Source of the DNA: Bacteroidaceae bacterium
Lineage (GTDB): Bacteria; Bacteroidota; Bacteroidia; Bacteroidales; Bacteroidaceae
NCBI GenBank assembly: GCA_017507105.1
Contig: JAFWBM010000014.1
Span: 34,156-98,155 of the forward strand
Length of the DNA: 64,000 nt
Direction of reading: 5' to 3'
The notes beneath the pieces are model-generated. The model had not been told where the DNA came from. It searched no databases and saw only the letters and a program-made list of their open reading frames with translations. The position numbers and the translations under genes are program-made. Positions 1 through 7,895 of this stretch are shown here, in pieces (the first letter of the stretch is position 1; the number at the start of each line of letters is the position of its first letter).

Positions 1-18
1 CCATTGAAAATCTGAATT

Positions 19-1287
19 ATGAAGATATTATTGTTAGGTAGCGGAGGACGCGAACATGCACTTGCATGGAAAATAGCACAAAGCAGCAAAGTAGAGAAAT
101 TATATATTGCACCCGGAAATGCCGGCACTTCGGCTGTAGGTGAGAATATTTCACTATCACCATGTGATTTTGAGGCTGTTGCATCATTTGTGTTGCAGAA
201 TGGAGTTTCTATGATTGTAGTTGGTCCCGAAGATCCTTTGGTGAAAGGCATATACGACTATTTTAAAGGAAATAAAGAGTTGTCTCATATAGCAGTGATT
301 GGCCCTTCAGCGCAAGCTGCACAACTTGAAGGCAGCAAAAGCTTTGCTAAAGATTTCATGCAGCGCCACTCTATTCCTACTGCCGCGTATAGAGCATTTA
401 ATGGAACAGAACTGGATGAGGCATATAGATTTCTTGAAGGGCTGAAGGCTCCATATGTCTTAAAGGCTGACGGATTATGTGCAGGTAAAGGTGTGCTTAT
501 CCTGCCAACACTCGAGGAGGCCAAGATGCAACTTAAGGAGATGTTTGACGGCATGTTTGGCAGTTCGTCTGCAACAGTCGTAATAGAGGAGTTTTTAGAT
601 GGTGTGGAGTGTTCGGTTTTTGTACTTACCGATGGTAAGGATTATGTGATATTACCCGAAGCTAAGGATTATAAACGTGTTGGTGAGGGTAATACCGGAC
701 TTAATACAGGTGGTATGGGATCAATCTCTCCTGTTCCATTTGCAGATAAGGATTGGATGCAGAAGGTAGAGGAGCGTATAATACGTCCTACTGTCGAAGG
801 ATTGTCTGCTGATGGTCTTTTGTATAAGGGTTTCATTTTCTTCGGTCTCATTAATGTGTGTGGTGAACCAATGGTAATTGAATATAATGTCCGCATGGGT
901 GATCCCGAAACAGAGTCCGTGATGTTGCGACTTAAGAACGATATAGTTGAATTGTTTGAAAAGACAGATGCAGGTACTCTTGCTGATGCCGAGGTTGAGT
1001 TTGACGAGCGCACAGCAGTATGTGTGATGCTGGTTTCAGGTGGTTACCCCGAGGCATATGATAAGGGATTTGTTATTAGTGGCCTTGACGAGGTAAAGGA
1101 GAGTATATTGTTCCATGCCGGAACAGCTGTAAAGGATGGGAAAGTGGTTACTTCAGGAGGACGTGTTCTTGCTATCTGCTCTTATGGAAAGGATCGTAAA
1201 GAGGCGTTGGCAAAATCATTTGCTTCTGCTGATATTGTAGACTTTGAGAAAAAGTATTTCAGAGGAGATATAGGTTTTGACTTATAA
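19..1287 (+). CDS. purD: Phosphoribosylamine--glycine ligase (GARS)
   Basis: Cytoplasmic enzyme of de novo purine synthesis; joins glycine to 5-phosphoribosylamine using ATP. The 422-residue length is normal for bacterial PurD. The N-terminal Rossmann-like domain starts with [11 protein letters not shown] (residues 4-14). An ATP-grasp domain follows (about 100-295) with the lysine/glycine loop DGLCAGKG (151-158), NTGGMGS (229-235) and the metal-binding MGDPETE (293-299). The small C-terminal domain fills the remainder. The ATG sits 18 bases from the window edge, so any promoter lies mostly outside. The next gene overlaps its stop, suggesting co-transcription with the membrane proteins and ABC genes downstream. 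No anomalies seen. Confidence 0.97.
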   Translation: MKILLLGSGGREHALAWKIAQSSKVEKLYIAPGNAGTSAVGENISLSPCDFEAVASFVLQNGVSMIVVGPEDPLVKGIYDYFKGNKELSHIAVIGPSAQAAQLEGSKSFAKDFMQRHSIPTAAYRAFNGTELDEAYRFLEGLKAPYVLKADGLCAGKGVLILPTLEEAKMQLKEMFDGMFGSSSATVVIEEFLDGVECSVFVLTDGKDYVILPEAKDYKRVGEGNTGLNTGGMGSISPVPFADKDWMQKVEERIIRPTVEGLSADGLLYKGFIFFGLINVCGEPMVIEYNVRMGDPETESVMLRLKNDIVELFEKTDAGTLADAEVEFDERTAVCVMLVSGGYPEAYDKGFVISGLDEVKESILFHAGTAVKDGKVVTSGGRVLAICSYGKDRKEALAKSFASADIVDFEKKYFRGDIGFDL

Positions 1288-2260
1288 TAGCAGAAATACA
1301 TTGCAAAAGCGATTTGTAAACGGTAAATATACTCTTACAACACTGCTTGCGGGCTCACTCATAATGTGGCTTGCAGGCATGTTGTTTTTGGGTAATAGAG
1401 ATACTGTACTATTCTCTCAACCTGTAGTGTCGTATACATGGTTGCCCTATCTCATATCGTTTATTGTATATATTGTTGTAGCTTTTATTGTAAACTCGTT
1501 TGTTATCATTGAGGGACGTATATCGTGGCTTGGTGGTCTTGTGATGTGGCTCGCAGCTCTCTCTTTCTCTATCCACGACAACACTCCTTTATGTTTGTCA
1601 TCATTGATGCAGGTACTTTTGTTTGCGGTAACACTTTCGTGCTATCAGCGCAATGATGTTCAAAAATGGATTTTTGCTGCATTTGCCTTTATATCGTTTC
1701 TCTCGTTGTTTAATCACTGCTATCTATATCTATTACCATTACTCTTTGTATACATAGCCATGACAGCTACATTTTGTATAAGAAATATAGCTGCAGCTAT
1801 TATTGGTGCAGTGACACCACAATGGATTCTTTTGGGGGCTATTTCGCTGCTTCCCAACTATAGTTATTTGATGGAAGATTATATCAGAGGTTTTAATGAG
1901 CTGTTTCCATTTGATATGACTATGCCATCCTTTCCAATCCTGATGCAGGCGGTATTGGAGTTGTTTGTTCTCATAACTTCACTCTCGGTCTTTGTTCGTA
2001 GTACCAGCCCGGCAAAGCCTTTGATGCGTAAGATGTTTATTTTTTTTGTTGTTACGGGGTTCTATTTGCTGCTCCTTTCCTTTTTTGTATCTGAATATTC
2101 CGAGATGTTGTATGTGTGGCGTTTGCCTGGCTTGGCTATAATGATGGCGTATCTTTTTTCGGTGCGTCTTACAAAAACTTTTAATGTTATATTTATTATT
2201 TTAAATGTGCTGTGGGTTATTCTCTCGGCTGTGAATGTTTGGTATGGATTTTTTGGTTGA
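1277..2260 (+). CDS. Hypothetical polytopic membrane protein
   Basis: Function not recognised. The 327-residue protein is almost entirely hydrophobic, with roughly eight to ten predicted membrane-spanning stretches (for example about 18-38, 50-73, 103-122, 130-158, 165-195, 220-242, 250-272 and 285-325) and very few charged residues between them. No catalytic motif was seen. The reading frame opens at a TTG that overlaps the purD stop by 11 bases; another TTG at 1301 would also give a sensible start just before the first membrane helix, and no in-frame ATG is suitable. It overlaps the next gene as well, so it is translated within the purD unit. Its role in the inner membrane is unknown. Confidence 0.75.
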   Translation: MTYNSRNTLQKRFVNGKYTLTTLLAGSLIMWLAGMLFLGNRDTVLFSQPVVSYTWLPYLISFIVYIVVAFIVNSFVIIEGRISWLGGLVMWLAALSFSIHDNTPLCLSSLMQVLLFAVTLSCYQRNDVQKWIFAAFAFISFLSLFNHCYLYLLPLLFVYIAMTATFCIRNIAAAIIGAVTPQWILLGAISLLPNYSYLMEDYIRGFNELFPFDMTMPSFPILMQAVLELFVLITSLSVFVRSTSPAKPLMRKMFIFFVVTGFYLLLLSFFVSEYSEMLYVWRLPGLAIMMAYLFSVRLTKTFNVIFIILNVLWVILSAVNVWYGFFG

Positions 2261-2711
2261 ATTTCTTAGTGCTTATGGATATCTTGGAATGGGTATAATG
2301 GCATTCCTATCCGGCTCTATACTCCCTCTTACAAGTGAGGTTCTGTTGATACTTCTTTTAGGTATGGGGCTGAACTCTTTGCCTTTGGTTGTTGTTTCTA
2401 CTATTGGTAATACTATAGGTGGCGTTACCTGCTTCTACATGGGGCGCATTGTTAAAAAAGAGAGTCTTGCACGTTTGTTCAGGGTATCGGATAAACGTAT
2501 GAGGCAGGCCGATAGGGTGATACAGAAATATGGATTCTGGGCCTCTTTCTTCTCTTTCGTTCCATTGATTGGAACAGCTATTCTATTGACTTTAGGAGTC
2601 ATGAGAGTGGGATGGTTTAGAGTGCTTCTTGTAATGATGTTAGGAAAATTCCTTCGTTATCTATTGGTGGCAATATCATATACCGGATTTACAGAGCTTT
2701 TTCTTTTTTAG
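2235..2711 (+). CDS. YqaA/DedA-like small inner-membrane protein
   Basis: 158-residue membrane protein resembling the YqaA branch of the DedA (SNARE-associated/VTT) superfamily. Visible hallmarks are the opening FLSAYGYLGMG helix, FLSGSILPLTSEVLL (about 24-38), a glycine-rich G-N-T-I-G-G segment and the second half FFSFVPLIGT before a paired helix. Such proteins are half-size relatives of the proposed lipid scramblases/transporters of the DedA group; the substrate cannot be read here. The start at 2235 overlaps the previous gene by 26 bases; the ATG at 2244 is an equally good start and aligns better with usual YqaA N-termini. Translational coupling with the upstream gene is likely. Confidence 0.8.
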   Translation: MFGMDFLVEFLSAYGYLGMGIMAFLSGSILPLTSEVLLILLLGMGLNSLPLVVVSTIGNTIGGVTCFYMGRIVKKESLARLFRVSDKRMRQADRVIQKYGFWASFFSFVPLIGTAILLTLGVMRVGWFRVLLVMMLGKFLRYLLVAISYTGFTELFLF

Positions 2712-2727
2712 AAACCTTATATTATAA

Positions 2728-3537
2728 ATGAGCCGTTATATTTACACACTTCTGATTCTCCTTTTGATCTCTTGCTCGGAAACAGTGAGTGACTGCAGAC
2801 AGCTTTCTGTCACAATGGAGCCTTATAGATATATAGTTGAGGCTGTTGCGGGTGATAATTGGTGTGTGCGTTCGGTTGTTGCAAAAGGTGCCAATCCTGA
2901 GACTTTTGACCCTACCCCCTCCGATATATTGGCCCTTTCCGATAGTGAGGTCTATTTTATGGTAGGTGGATTAGGATTTGAGGATGCATGGAAAAGTAGA
3001 ATTGCCGATATACATCCCGATTTGAAAATAGTAGATACCTCTATAGGTGTGAATAGGGATAAAGGTGATCCGCATCTTTGGACCTCTCCCGATAACGTTT
3101 CCATTATAGCTGAAAATATATGTGAAACATTGTGTAGGTTAGATACTCTCTCAGCCGCAGATTATCGTAGAAGATTGGTTTCATTCAAGAAGAGTGTACA
3201 AAGGACCGATTCCATAATAACCTGCAAACTGAGAGATTGCAGAAGCAGGGCTTTTCTTATATTCCATCCTTCACTGACCTACTTTTCTAACCGATATGGG
3301 CTCTCTCAGATAGCAATAGAACACGACGGGAAAGAACCCTCTGTATTTGGAATGAAGAGTGTAACCGACTCGGCTCGTCTATATGGCGTCAAGTATATCC
3401 TTGTGCAGGCCGAATTTGATACCAGAAATGCCCAAGCTATAGCCAATGAACTTGGTATGCAAGTAGTTGAGATTGATCCTCTTAACTATGATTGGCATGG
3501 AGAGATGCTACACATTGCAGAGATATTATCACGATAA
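2728..3537 (+). CDS. Zinc/manganese-type ABC transporter substrate-binding lipoprotein (ZnuA-like)
   Basis: 269-residue solute-binding protein of the cluster A-I (ZnuA/TroA) family, which delivers Zn2+ or Mn2+ to an ABC importer. A lipobox (LLISC, Cys16) replaces a soluble signal peptide, so the protein should be anchored at the periplasmic face. Likely metal ligands are His116 (in DPHLW), His180 (in FHPS) and Asp250. The first family ligand, usually His in NPHxxEP, is Glu58 here (NPETFDP). There is no His-rich loop. The ATP-binding gene follows directly, overlapping if its longest frame is used. No permease gene is nearby, so the third subunit must be encoded elsewhere. Metal identity is uncertain. 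Confidence 0.88.
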   Translation: MSRYIYTLLILLLISCSETVSDCRQLSVTMEPYRYIVEAVAGDNWCVRSVVAKGANPETFDPTPSDILALSDSEVYFMVGGLGFEDAWKSRIADIHPDLKIVDTSIGVNRDKGDPHLWTSPDNVSIIAENICETLCRLDTLSAADYRRRLVSFKKSVQRTDSIITCKLRDCRSRAFLIFHPSLTYFSNRYGLSQIAIEHDGKEPSVFGMKSVTDSARLYGVKYILVQAEFDTRNAQAIANELGMQVVEIDPLNYDWHGEMLHIAEILSR

Positions 3538-3547
3538 TATAAGTTAT

Positions 3548-4201
3548 ATGATAGAACTAAGAGATGTCTCCTTTTCATACGATAACAAGCCCTTGTTGCA
3601 CAATGTGAATATTACCATAGGGCAAGGCGATTATTGGGGTGTAGTGGGATTGAATGGCAGCGGAAAGAGTACCATGATAAAGATAATTCTAGGGTTGTTA
3701 AAACCGCAAGAAGGAGAGGTTATATATAGCAGGGATGGAAAAGTCGTGACATCTCTTACAATGGGATATGTGCCCCAAAGTTCACAAATAGATAGGATGT
3801 TTCCTATTACGGTATACGAGGCTGTTGAACTTGGACTTATTAGTGCAACCTCTTTTTGGGGGTTATCTTCTGATAAATCCCATAGGATGCTTATATATGA
3901 TGCAATGGAGCGTGTGGGTATATCATCATTAGCCCACAGACCGGTAGGGAGTCTTAGTGGAGGCGAACTGCAACGTACACTAATGGCACGCGCAGTGGTG
4001 TCGAATCCCGACCTGCTTGTCTTTGATGAGCCGGAAACGTATCTCGACTATGAGTCCGAAGAGTCACTCTATTCGTTGATAAAAGAGTATAATAGAGAGT
4101 GTACTGTTATCCTAGTCACTCATGACAAGGAGCGTATTTTTGCCAATGCCACCCATATGGCTGCATTATCTGCCGGCTCGGTTGAATGTCGTATAATATA
4201 G
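3548..4201 (+). CDS. Metal ABC transporter ATP-binding protein (ZnuC-like)
   Basis: 217-residue ABC ATPase, predicted partner of the ZnuA-like lipoprotein just upstream. Walker A is GLNGSGKS (34-41), the Q-loop is VPQ near 75-77, the signature LSGGE lies at 136-140, Walker B is LLVFDEP (156-162) and the switch histidine is in VTHD. The frame is open upstream into the znuA-like gene, but those codons do not resemble the family; the ATG at 3548, ten bases after the upstream stop, gives a normal N-terminus (MIELRDVSFSY). The stop codon abuts the argH stop with no intergenic base, so the two convergent units share no room for a separate terminator. Confidence 0.92.
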   Translation: MIELRDVSFSYDNKPLLHNVNITIGQGDYWGVVGLNGSGKSTMIKIILGLLKPQEGEVIYSRDGKVVTSLTMGYVPQSSQIDRMFPITVYEAVELGLISATSFWGLSSDKSHRMLIYDAMERVGISSLAHRPVGSLSGGELQRTLMARAVVSNPDLLVFDEPETYLDYESEESLYSLIKEYNRECTVILVTHDKERIFANATHMAALSAGSVECRII

Positions 4202-5545
4202 TCAATCTCTTCCAAGAAGAGTCTTTTCGGCCTCCTCGATTTTGCTAAAATCCATATTGTTGTATATGTTTTCCATTAGTTCACATATACGCTCGTTGCA
4301 TAGGTTTCCTATGCTGCCTTCGTGGGTATGATGTATCTCTTTATTGGGAGTGAACTCGCCAGCTTCAATTTTCATTCCTACAATCTTGTATGCATCTCGG
4401 AATGGTACACCTTCTGTAGCCAGTCTGTTAACCTCTTCAACACTGAACATTGGGTCGTATATTCCGTTATCCAATATGTTTTTGTTTACTTCAAGGCGTT
4501 CAATTATATATCTTGCCATCTCAAGACAATCCGATAGTTCTTTGAATGTTGGCAGGAATACCTCTTTGATAATTTGCAGGTCGCGGAAATATCCTACAGG
4601 CAGGTTGTTCATTATCAGAGTTATGTCAATGGGCAATGCCTGTATACGGTTGCATTTTGCGCGTAGTAGTTCAAAAACATCCGGATTCTTTTTGTGTGGC
4701 ATGATACTTGAACCTGTTGTACATTCTGTCGGCAGTTTTATAAAACCAAAATTCTGTGAGTTGAACATACAAGCGTCGAATGCCATCTTTGCAAGGGTAC
4801 CGGCAACGCTGGCAAGCGCATAGGCTACATTGCGTTCGCATTTGCCACGTCCCATCTGTGCGTATACTACATTATAGTTCATGCTATCGAAACCAAGTAA
4901 CTCTGTAGTCATGCTGCGGTTGAGTGGAAAAGATGAGCCATATCCTGCTGCCGAACCTAATGGATTGCGGTTACACATCCTATATGCCGCTTGTAAAAAG
5001 AGCATGTCATCAGCAAGGCTTTCGGCGTATGCTCCAAACCACAAGCCAAATGATGATGGCATGGCTACTTGAAGGTGGGTATATCCCGGCATAAGAATGT
5101 TTTTGTTGCGATTGCTCTGCTCTATAAGGCTGTCAAACAGTGTTTTTGTCGATTGGCATATCTTTTGCATTTCATGGCGTGTAAATAACTTTAGGTCAAG
5201 TAGCACCTGATCGTTACGTGAACGTCCACTGTGTATCTTCTTGCCTATATCACCCAGCGTACGTGTCAACATAAGTTCAACTTGTGAGTGGACATCTTCA
5301 ACACCATCTTCTATTATAAAGTTCCCATCCTCCACAATCTTATATATGTTGCGTAGCTCTTTGTGCAGTGCAACAGTCTCTTCGTCGGTTAGCATGCCTA
5401 TGCTACATAGCATTGTGCTATGTGCTATTGAGCCAAGAATGTCGTATCGGGCAAGCAAAAGGTCTAGCTCCCTATCTTTACCTACTGTGAATTCCTCTAT
5501 GAATGGGTTTATGGTGCTGTTCTTATCCCAAAGTTTTTTAGCCAT
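4202..5545 (-). CDS. argH: Argininosuccinate lyase
   Basis: Last enzyme of arginine biosynthesis; splits argininosuccinate into arginine and fumarate in the cytoplasm. 447 residues, full length, of the fumarase/aspartase superfamily. The conserved blocks are all visible: HSGRSRNDQ (105-113), YTHLQ with the catalytic histidine (about 155-159) and the flexible signature loop GSSIMPHKKNP (278-288) carrying the catalytic serine. The gene is transcribed toward the ZnuC-like gene, stop to stop. A hairpin lies just upstream, between it and the SRPBCC gene, so argH probably has its own start of transcription or depends on read-through. No other arginine gene is in the window. Confidence 0.97.
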   Translation of the reverse strand: MAKKLWDKNSTINPFIEEFTVGKDRELDLLLARYDILGSIAHSTMLCSIGMLTDEETVALHKELRNIYKIVEDGNFIIEDGVEDVHSQVELMLTRTLGDIGKKIHSGRSRNDQVLLDLKLFTRHEMQKICQSTKTLFDSLIEQSNRNKNILMPGYTHLQVAMPSSFGLWFGAYAESLADDMLFLQAAYRMCNRNPLGSAAGYGSSFPLNRSMTTELLGFDSMNYNVVYAQMGRGKCERNVAYALASVAGTLAKMAFDACMFNSQNFGFIKLPTECTTGSSIMPHKKNPDVFELLRAKCNRIQALPIDITLIMNNLPVGYFRDLQIIKEVFLPTFKELSDCLEMARYIIERLEVNKNILDNGIYDPMFSVEEVNRLATEGVPFRDAYKIVGMKIEAGEFTPNKEIHHTHEGSIGNLCNERICELMENIYNNMDFSKIEEAEKTLLGRD

Positions 5546-5565
5546 ATGTAAAATAAGATGAAAAG

Positions 5566-5591
5566 AGGGGCGTATAATTGTACACCCCTCA
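5566..5591 (-). terminator. Hairpin between the SRPBCC gene and argH
   Basis: Arms 5566-5575 and 5582-5591 pair over ten positions with one mismatch, around a six-base loop. On the minus strand the hairpin is followed by a T-rich stretch. It lies six bases after the stop of the SRPBCC gene, so it most likely ends the pyrE unit, possibly incompletely. Confidence 0.65.
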
Positions 5592-5596
5592 AAATG

Positions 5597-6007
5597 TTAA
5601 TACTGTATCAATGCCAATGTTTCTGCAATCTTTTCCAGTCCCTCTTTCAGAGGTTTCTCTATCATTCCACGCAACATGAAGTTTACTTCGGCCTTTGCAA
5701 CTACTCTCATCTTGGATGCTGTGTCTCCATCGGGGATTATTTGTATCCACAGGTTTACCGGAATGGGCGAGCCGACTGCCTCAAATTTTATACATTTAGG
5801 CTCTTCGCGTTCAACCACCCTTATTGTAACCTTTCCCAACTGAGGAATTTCAACGGTTGCCTGATCATGGTCGAAAGAGAAATCTTTTACCTTATCCTGG
5901 GGTATCCTGTCTTTAAGTGCTTCGAGGTTGTTTAGGTTTTCGAGCTTCGAGTATACTCTCTCTTGTGGATAAGGGATTTGCTTTACACTGCTTTCGTACT
6001 GACTCAT
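5597..6007 (-). CDS. SRPBCC (START/polyketide-cyclase fold) protein
   Basis: 136-residue protein with the look of the SRPBCC ligand-binding superfamily: an N-terminal strand leading into PQERVYSKLENLNNLEAL, a central run of alternating strands, and a long amphipathic C-terminal helix (EKPLKEGLEKIAETLALIQ). No signal peptide. The open frame extends further upstream into pyrE, but the ATG at 6007, seven bases after the pyrE stop, gives the family-like start MSQYESSVK. The gene is therefore the second gene of a pyrE operon, a pairing commonly seen in Bacteroidales. The ligand and function are unknown. A terminator-like hairpin follows. Confidence 0.8.
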   Translation of the reverse strand: MSQYESSVKQIPYPQERVYSKLENLNNLEALKDRIPQDKVKDFSFDHDQATVEIPQLGKVTIRVVEREEPKCIKFEAVGSPIPVNLWIQIIPDGDTASKMRVVAKAEVNFMLRGMIEKPLKEGLEKIAETLALIQY

Positions 6008-6014
6008 AGATAGA

Positions 6015-6659
6015 TTATTTAAGGTCGTTTCTCCACTCGGATGGATTCTCACGCCACTCTTTCAGTGTGGGCATTACATCTTCTGTAATATAACCTGTAG
6101 CTTTGGCCGACTCTAGTACCGACTCATAGTCTGTAAGGGTTATCAGTTTTACACCTGCGTTGGCAAAAGCCTCTTTAGCAACATCAAAACCGTAAGTGAA
6201 TGATGCTACCATACCTACTACCTCTACTCCTGCTGCACGCAAAGCATCAACAGCTTTAAGGCTGCTGAGTCCTGTTGATACAAGGTCTTCTATTACTACA
6301 ACCTTTGCTCCGGGTTGAACATCACCCTCAATCTGGTTGCCGAGTCCATGATCTTTTGCCTTTGGACGTACGTATACAAAGGGCTTACCTAGTTCTTCGG
6401 CCACAAGTGCACCTTGTGCAATGGCGCCGGTAGCAACACCTGCTACAGTGTCCGCCTCGGGGAACTCTTCGAGTATGAGGTTAGCCAATCCCAATTTCAC
6501 TCGTGTGCGGAGTTCTGGGAACGATAGTGTTTTGCGGTTATCGCAGTAAAAAGGTGATTTCCATCCCGATGCCCATGTAAAAGGTTGCTCGGGTTGCAAT
6601 TTTACAGCTTTGATCTTAAGCAGTTCAGCTGCAAGGATAAGTTTGGATTTGTTCGACAT
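6015..6659 (-). CDS. pyrE: Orotate phosphoribosyltransferase
   Basis: Pyrimidine biosynthesis enzyme; transfers phosphoribose from PRPP to orotate to make OMP. 214 residues, the usual size. The PRPP-binding loop VVVIEDLVSTGLSS lies at 120-133 and the flexible catalytic loop RPKAKDHGLGNQIEG around 98-112, with KDHG typical of the family. It heads a two-gene minus-strand unit with the SRPBCC gene. A Bacteroidota-type -7 box (TATCTTCG) lies about 40 bases upstream of the start, so the transcript has a short leader with no visible attenuator. Confidence 0.96.
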   Translation of the reverse strand: MSNKSKLILAAELLKIKAVKLQPEQPFTWASGWKSPFYCDNRKTLSFPELRTRVKLGLANLILEEFPEADTVAGVATGAIAQGALVAEELGKPFVYVRPKAKDHGLGNQIEGDVQPGAKVVVIEDLVSTGLSSLKAVDALRAAGVEVVGMVASFTYGFDVAKEAFANAGVKLITLTDYESVLESAKATGYITEDVMPTLKEWRENPSEWRNDLK

Positions 6660-6696
6660 TTTATTATCTGTTTTTGGGTTATTCTTGTATATATTG

Positions 6697-6726
6697 CGAA
6701 GATACTCTTTTTCTGAAAAATGACAA
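6697..6726 (-). promoter_or_regulatory. Probable pyrE promoter
   Basis: On the minus strand TATCTTCG (plus coordinates 6697-6704) fits the Bacteroidota -7 consensus TAnnTTTG with one change, and a TTG (6724-6726) lies 19 bases upstream. Transcription would start about 30-40 bases before pyrE. Confidence 0.5.
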
Positions 6727-6756
6727 CAATGTCCGATGAAAAATATCTTATACAGT

Positions 6757-7095
6757 CTATTTGGTTTGTGTATATCCCTCTTTTCTTAATATTTCTATGA
6801 TTCTCTCCTTGAAATCTCCTTGGATGAGTATTTCGCCATCTTTGGTAGTGCCGCCTACTCCGCAACGGGTTTTGAGGTTACGCCCAAGTTCTTTTATATC
6901 TTCGTCTTTCCCGACAAAGTTCTTTATAATTGTAACAGTCTTGCCGCCACGATGGTTCTTTTCAATACTCACCCTTAGTTTCTGTTGCTGCTTTGGCAGT
7001 GTTTCGATATCCTCATTTTCACCGGTGGAATATTGGAAATCGGGGTTTGTCGAGTAGACGATATTGAGTCTATCTTTCCAATCGTTATTTTTCAT
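6757..7095 (-). CDS. SUI1/YciH-family translation initiation factor-like protein
   Basis: 112-residue homologue of bacterial YciH and the eIF1/SUI1 fold. The conserved core is recognisable: VSIEKNHRGGKTVTIIKNF (about 43-61), LKTRCGVGGTTKDGEI (about 80-95) and IQGDFKERIIEIL (about 96-108). The N-terminal 40 residues are a poorly conserved polar extension. Bacterial SUI1 proteins bind the small ribosomal subunit and are thought to influence start-site fidelity, but they are not essential initiation factors; the exact role is unsettled. Single-gene minus-strand unit with its own TATCTTCG -7 box (plus coordinates 7116-7123) close upstream. Confidence 0.9.
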   Translation of the reverse strand: MKNNDWKDRLNIVYSTNPDFQYSTGENEDIETLPKQQQKLRVSIEKNHRGGKTVTIIKNFVGKDEDIKELGRNLKTRCGVGGTTKDGEILIQGDFKERIIEILRKEGYTQTK

Positions 7096-7115
7096 TGTCT
7101 TTCAATTTCTTTTGG

Positions 7116-7123
7116 CGAAGATA
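7116..7123 (-). promoter_or_regulatory. Probable -7 element for the SUI1-like gene
   Basis: TATCTTCG on the minus strand, 21 bases upstream of the start codon. It matches the -7 elements of pyrE, ribD, argS, the rhomboid pair and the ferredoxin gene. No convincing -33 TTTG is visible at the right distance. Confidence 0.4.
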
Positions 7124-7152
7124 CAATCTTTTTATCGTTTTTCAGGCACAAA

Positions 7153-7184
7153 TTTTATGGAATGATATAATATGGTTAAATTTG
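7153..7184 (+). promoter_or_regulatory. Possible promoter of the FAH-porU-porV unit
   Basis: TAAATTTG (7177-7184) is an exact -7 match (TAnnTTTG). TTTT sits 20 bases upstream at 7153-7156 in place of TTTG. The implied 5' leader would be about 85 bases. Confidence 0.4.
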
Positions 7185-7276
7185 TTGCGTTATATATATT
7201 ACGTACGGGTGACATGTTTTTTATGCTCTCTTGTATAAATTAAAAAATAAACAAAGATTCTAGAAGAAATAGACTG

Positions 7277-7891
7277 ATGAAGATAATAGCAGTAGCAAAG
7301 AACTATGCAGCACACGCGATAGAGTTTGATGGTAGTGGTGAGAAGCCTCAAGTGCCTACAATTTTTATGAAACCCGATTCGGCTATACTCAAGAATGGCA
7401 AACATTTCTATTTGCCCGATTGGATGGGACGTATAGATTACGAAGGAGAGATTGTAGTGCGTATAAACCAACTTGGACGCAGCATACCTGCACGTTTTGC
7501 TCACCGCTATTATGATGCAATAACGATAGGTGTTGATTTTACAGCCCGTGATATGCAACGTGGTTTTATAGCCCAAGGTGCACCTTGGGAGTTATCCAAA
7601 GGATTTGACTGCTCTGCAGTCTTGGGTGAGTTTAGATCTGTTGAAGGGTACAATCTTTCGAATCTCGATTTCTCCCTTACTATTAATGACAAAATAGTAC
7701 AACAGGGAAATAGCGGAGAGATGTTTTTTCCTATAGATGAGATAATAGCATATGTGAGCCGTTTCTGCACCCTAAAGACAGGTGATCTTATCTTTACAGG
7801 TACTCCGTCAGGCGTGGGGCCCGTAAATATCGGTGATCATCTGAAGGGATATATAGGAGAAGAAAAGGTACTTGATTTTCATGTACGTTGA
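7277..7891 (+). CDS. Fumarylacetoacetate hydrolase (FAH)-family protein
   Basis: 204-residue cytoplasmic enzyme of the FAH superfamily (FAHD1-like). These use a divalent metal to hydrolyse or decarboxylate keto-acids such as acylpyruvates or oxaloacetate. Visible features: VAKNYAAHA near the N-terminus, the metal-binding YEGEIVVRI (about 55-63), GVDFTARDMQ (about 81-90) and GDLIFTGTPSGVGPV near the C-terminus. The exact substrate cannot be assigned. It is the first gene of a plus-strand unit and ends four bases before porU, an arrangement that places a metabolic enzyme upstream of a secretion sortase with no obvious functional link. Confidence 0.88.
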   Translation: MKIIAVAKNYAAHAIEFDGSGEKPQVPTIFMKPDSAILKNGKHFYLPDWMGRIDYEGEIVVRINQLGRSIPARFAHRYYDAITIGVDFTARDMQRGFIAQGAPWELSKGFDCSAVLGEFRSVEGYNLSNLDFSLTINDKIVQQGNSGEMFFPIDEIIAYVSRFCTLKTGDLIFTGTPSGVGPVNIGDHLKGYIGEEKVLDFHVR

Positions 7892-7895
7892 TTGA

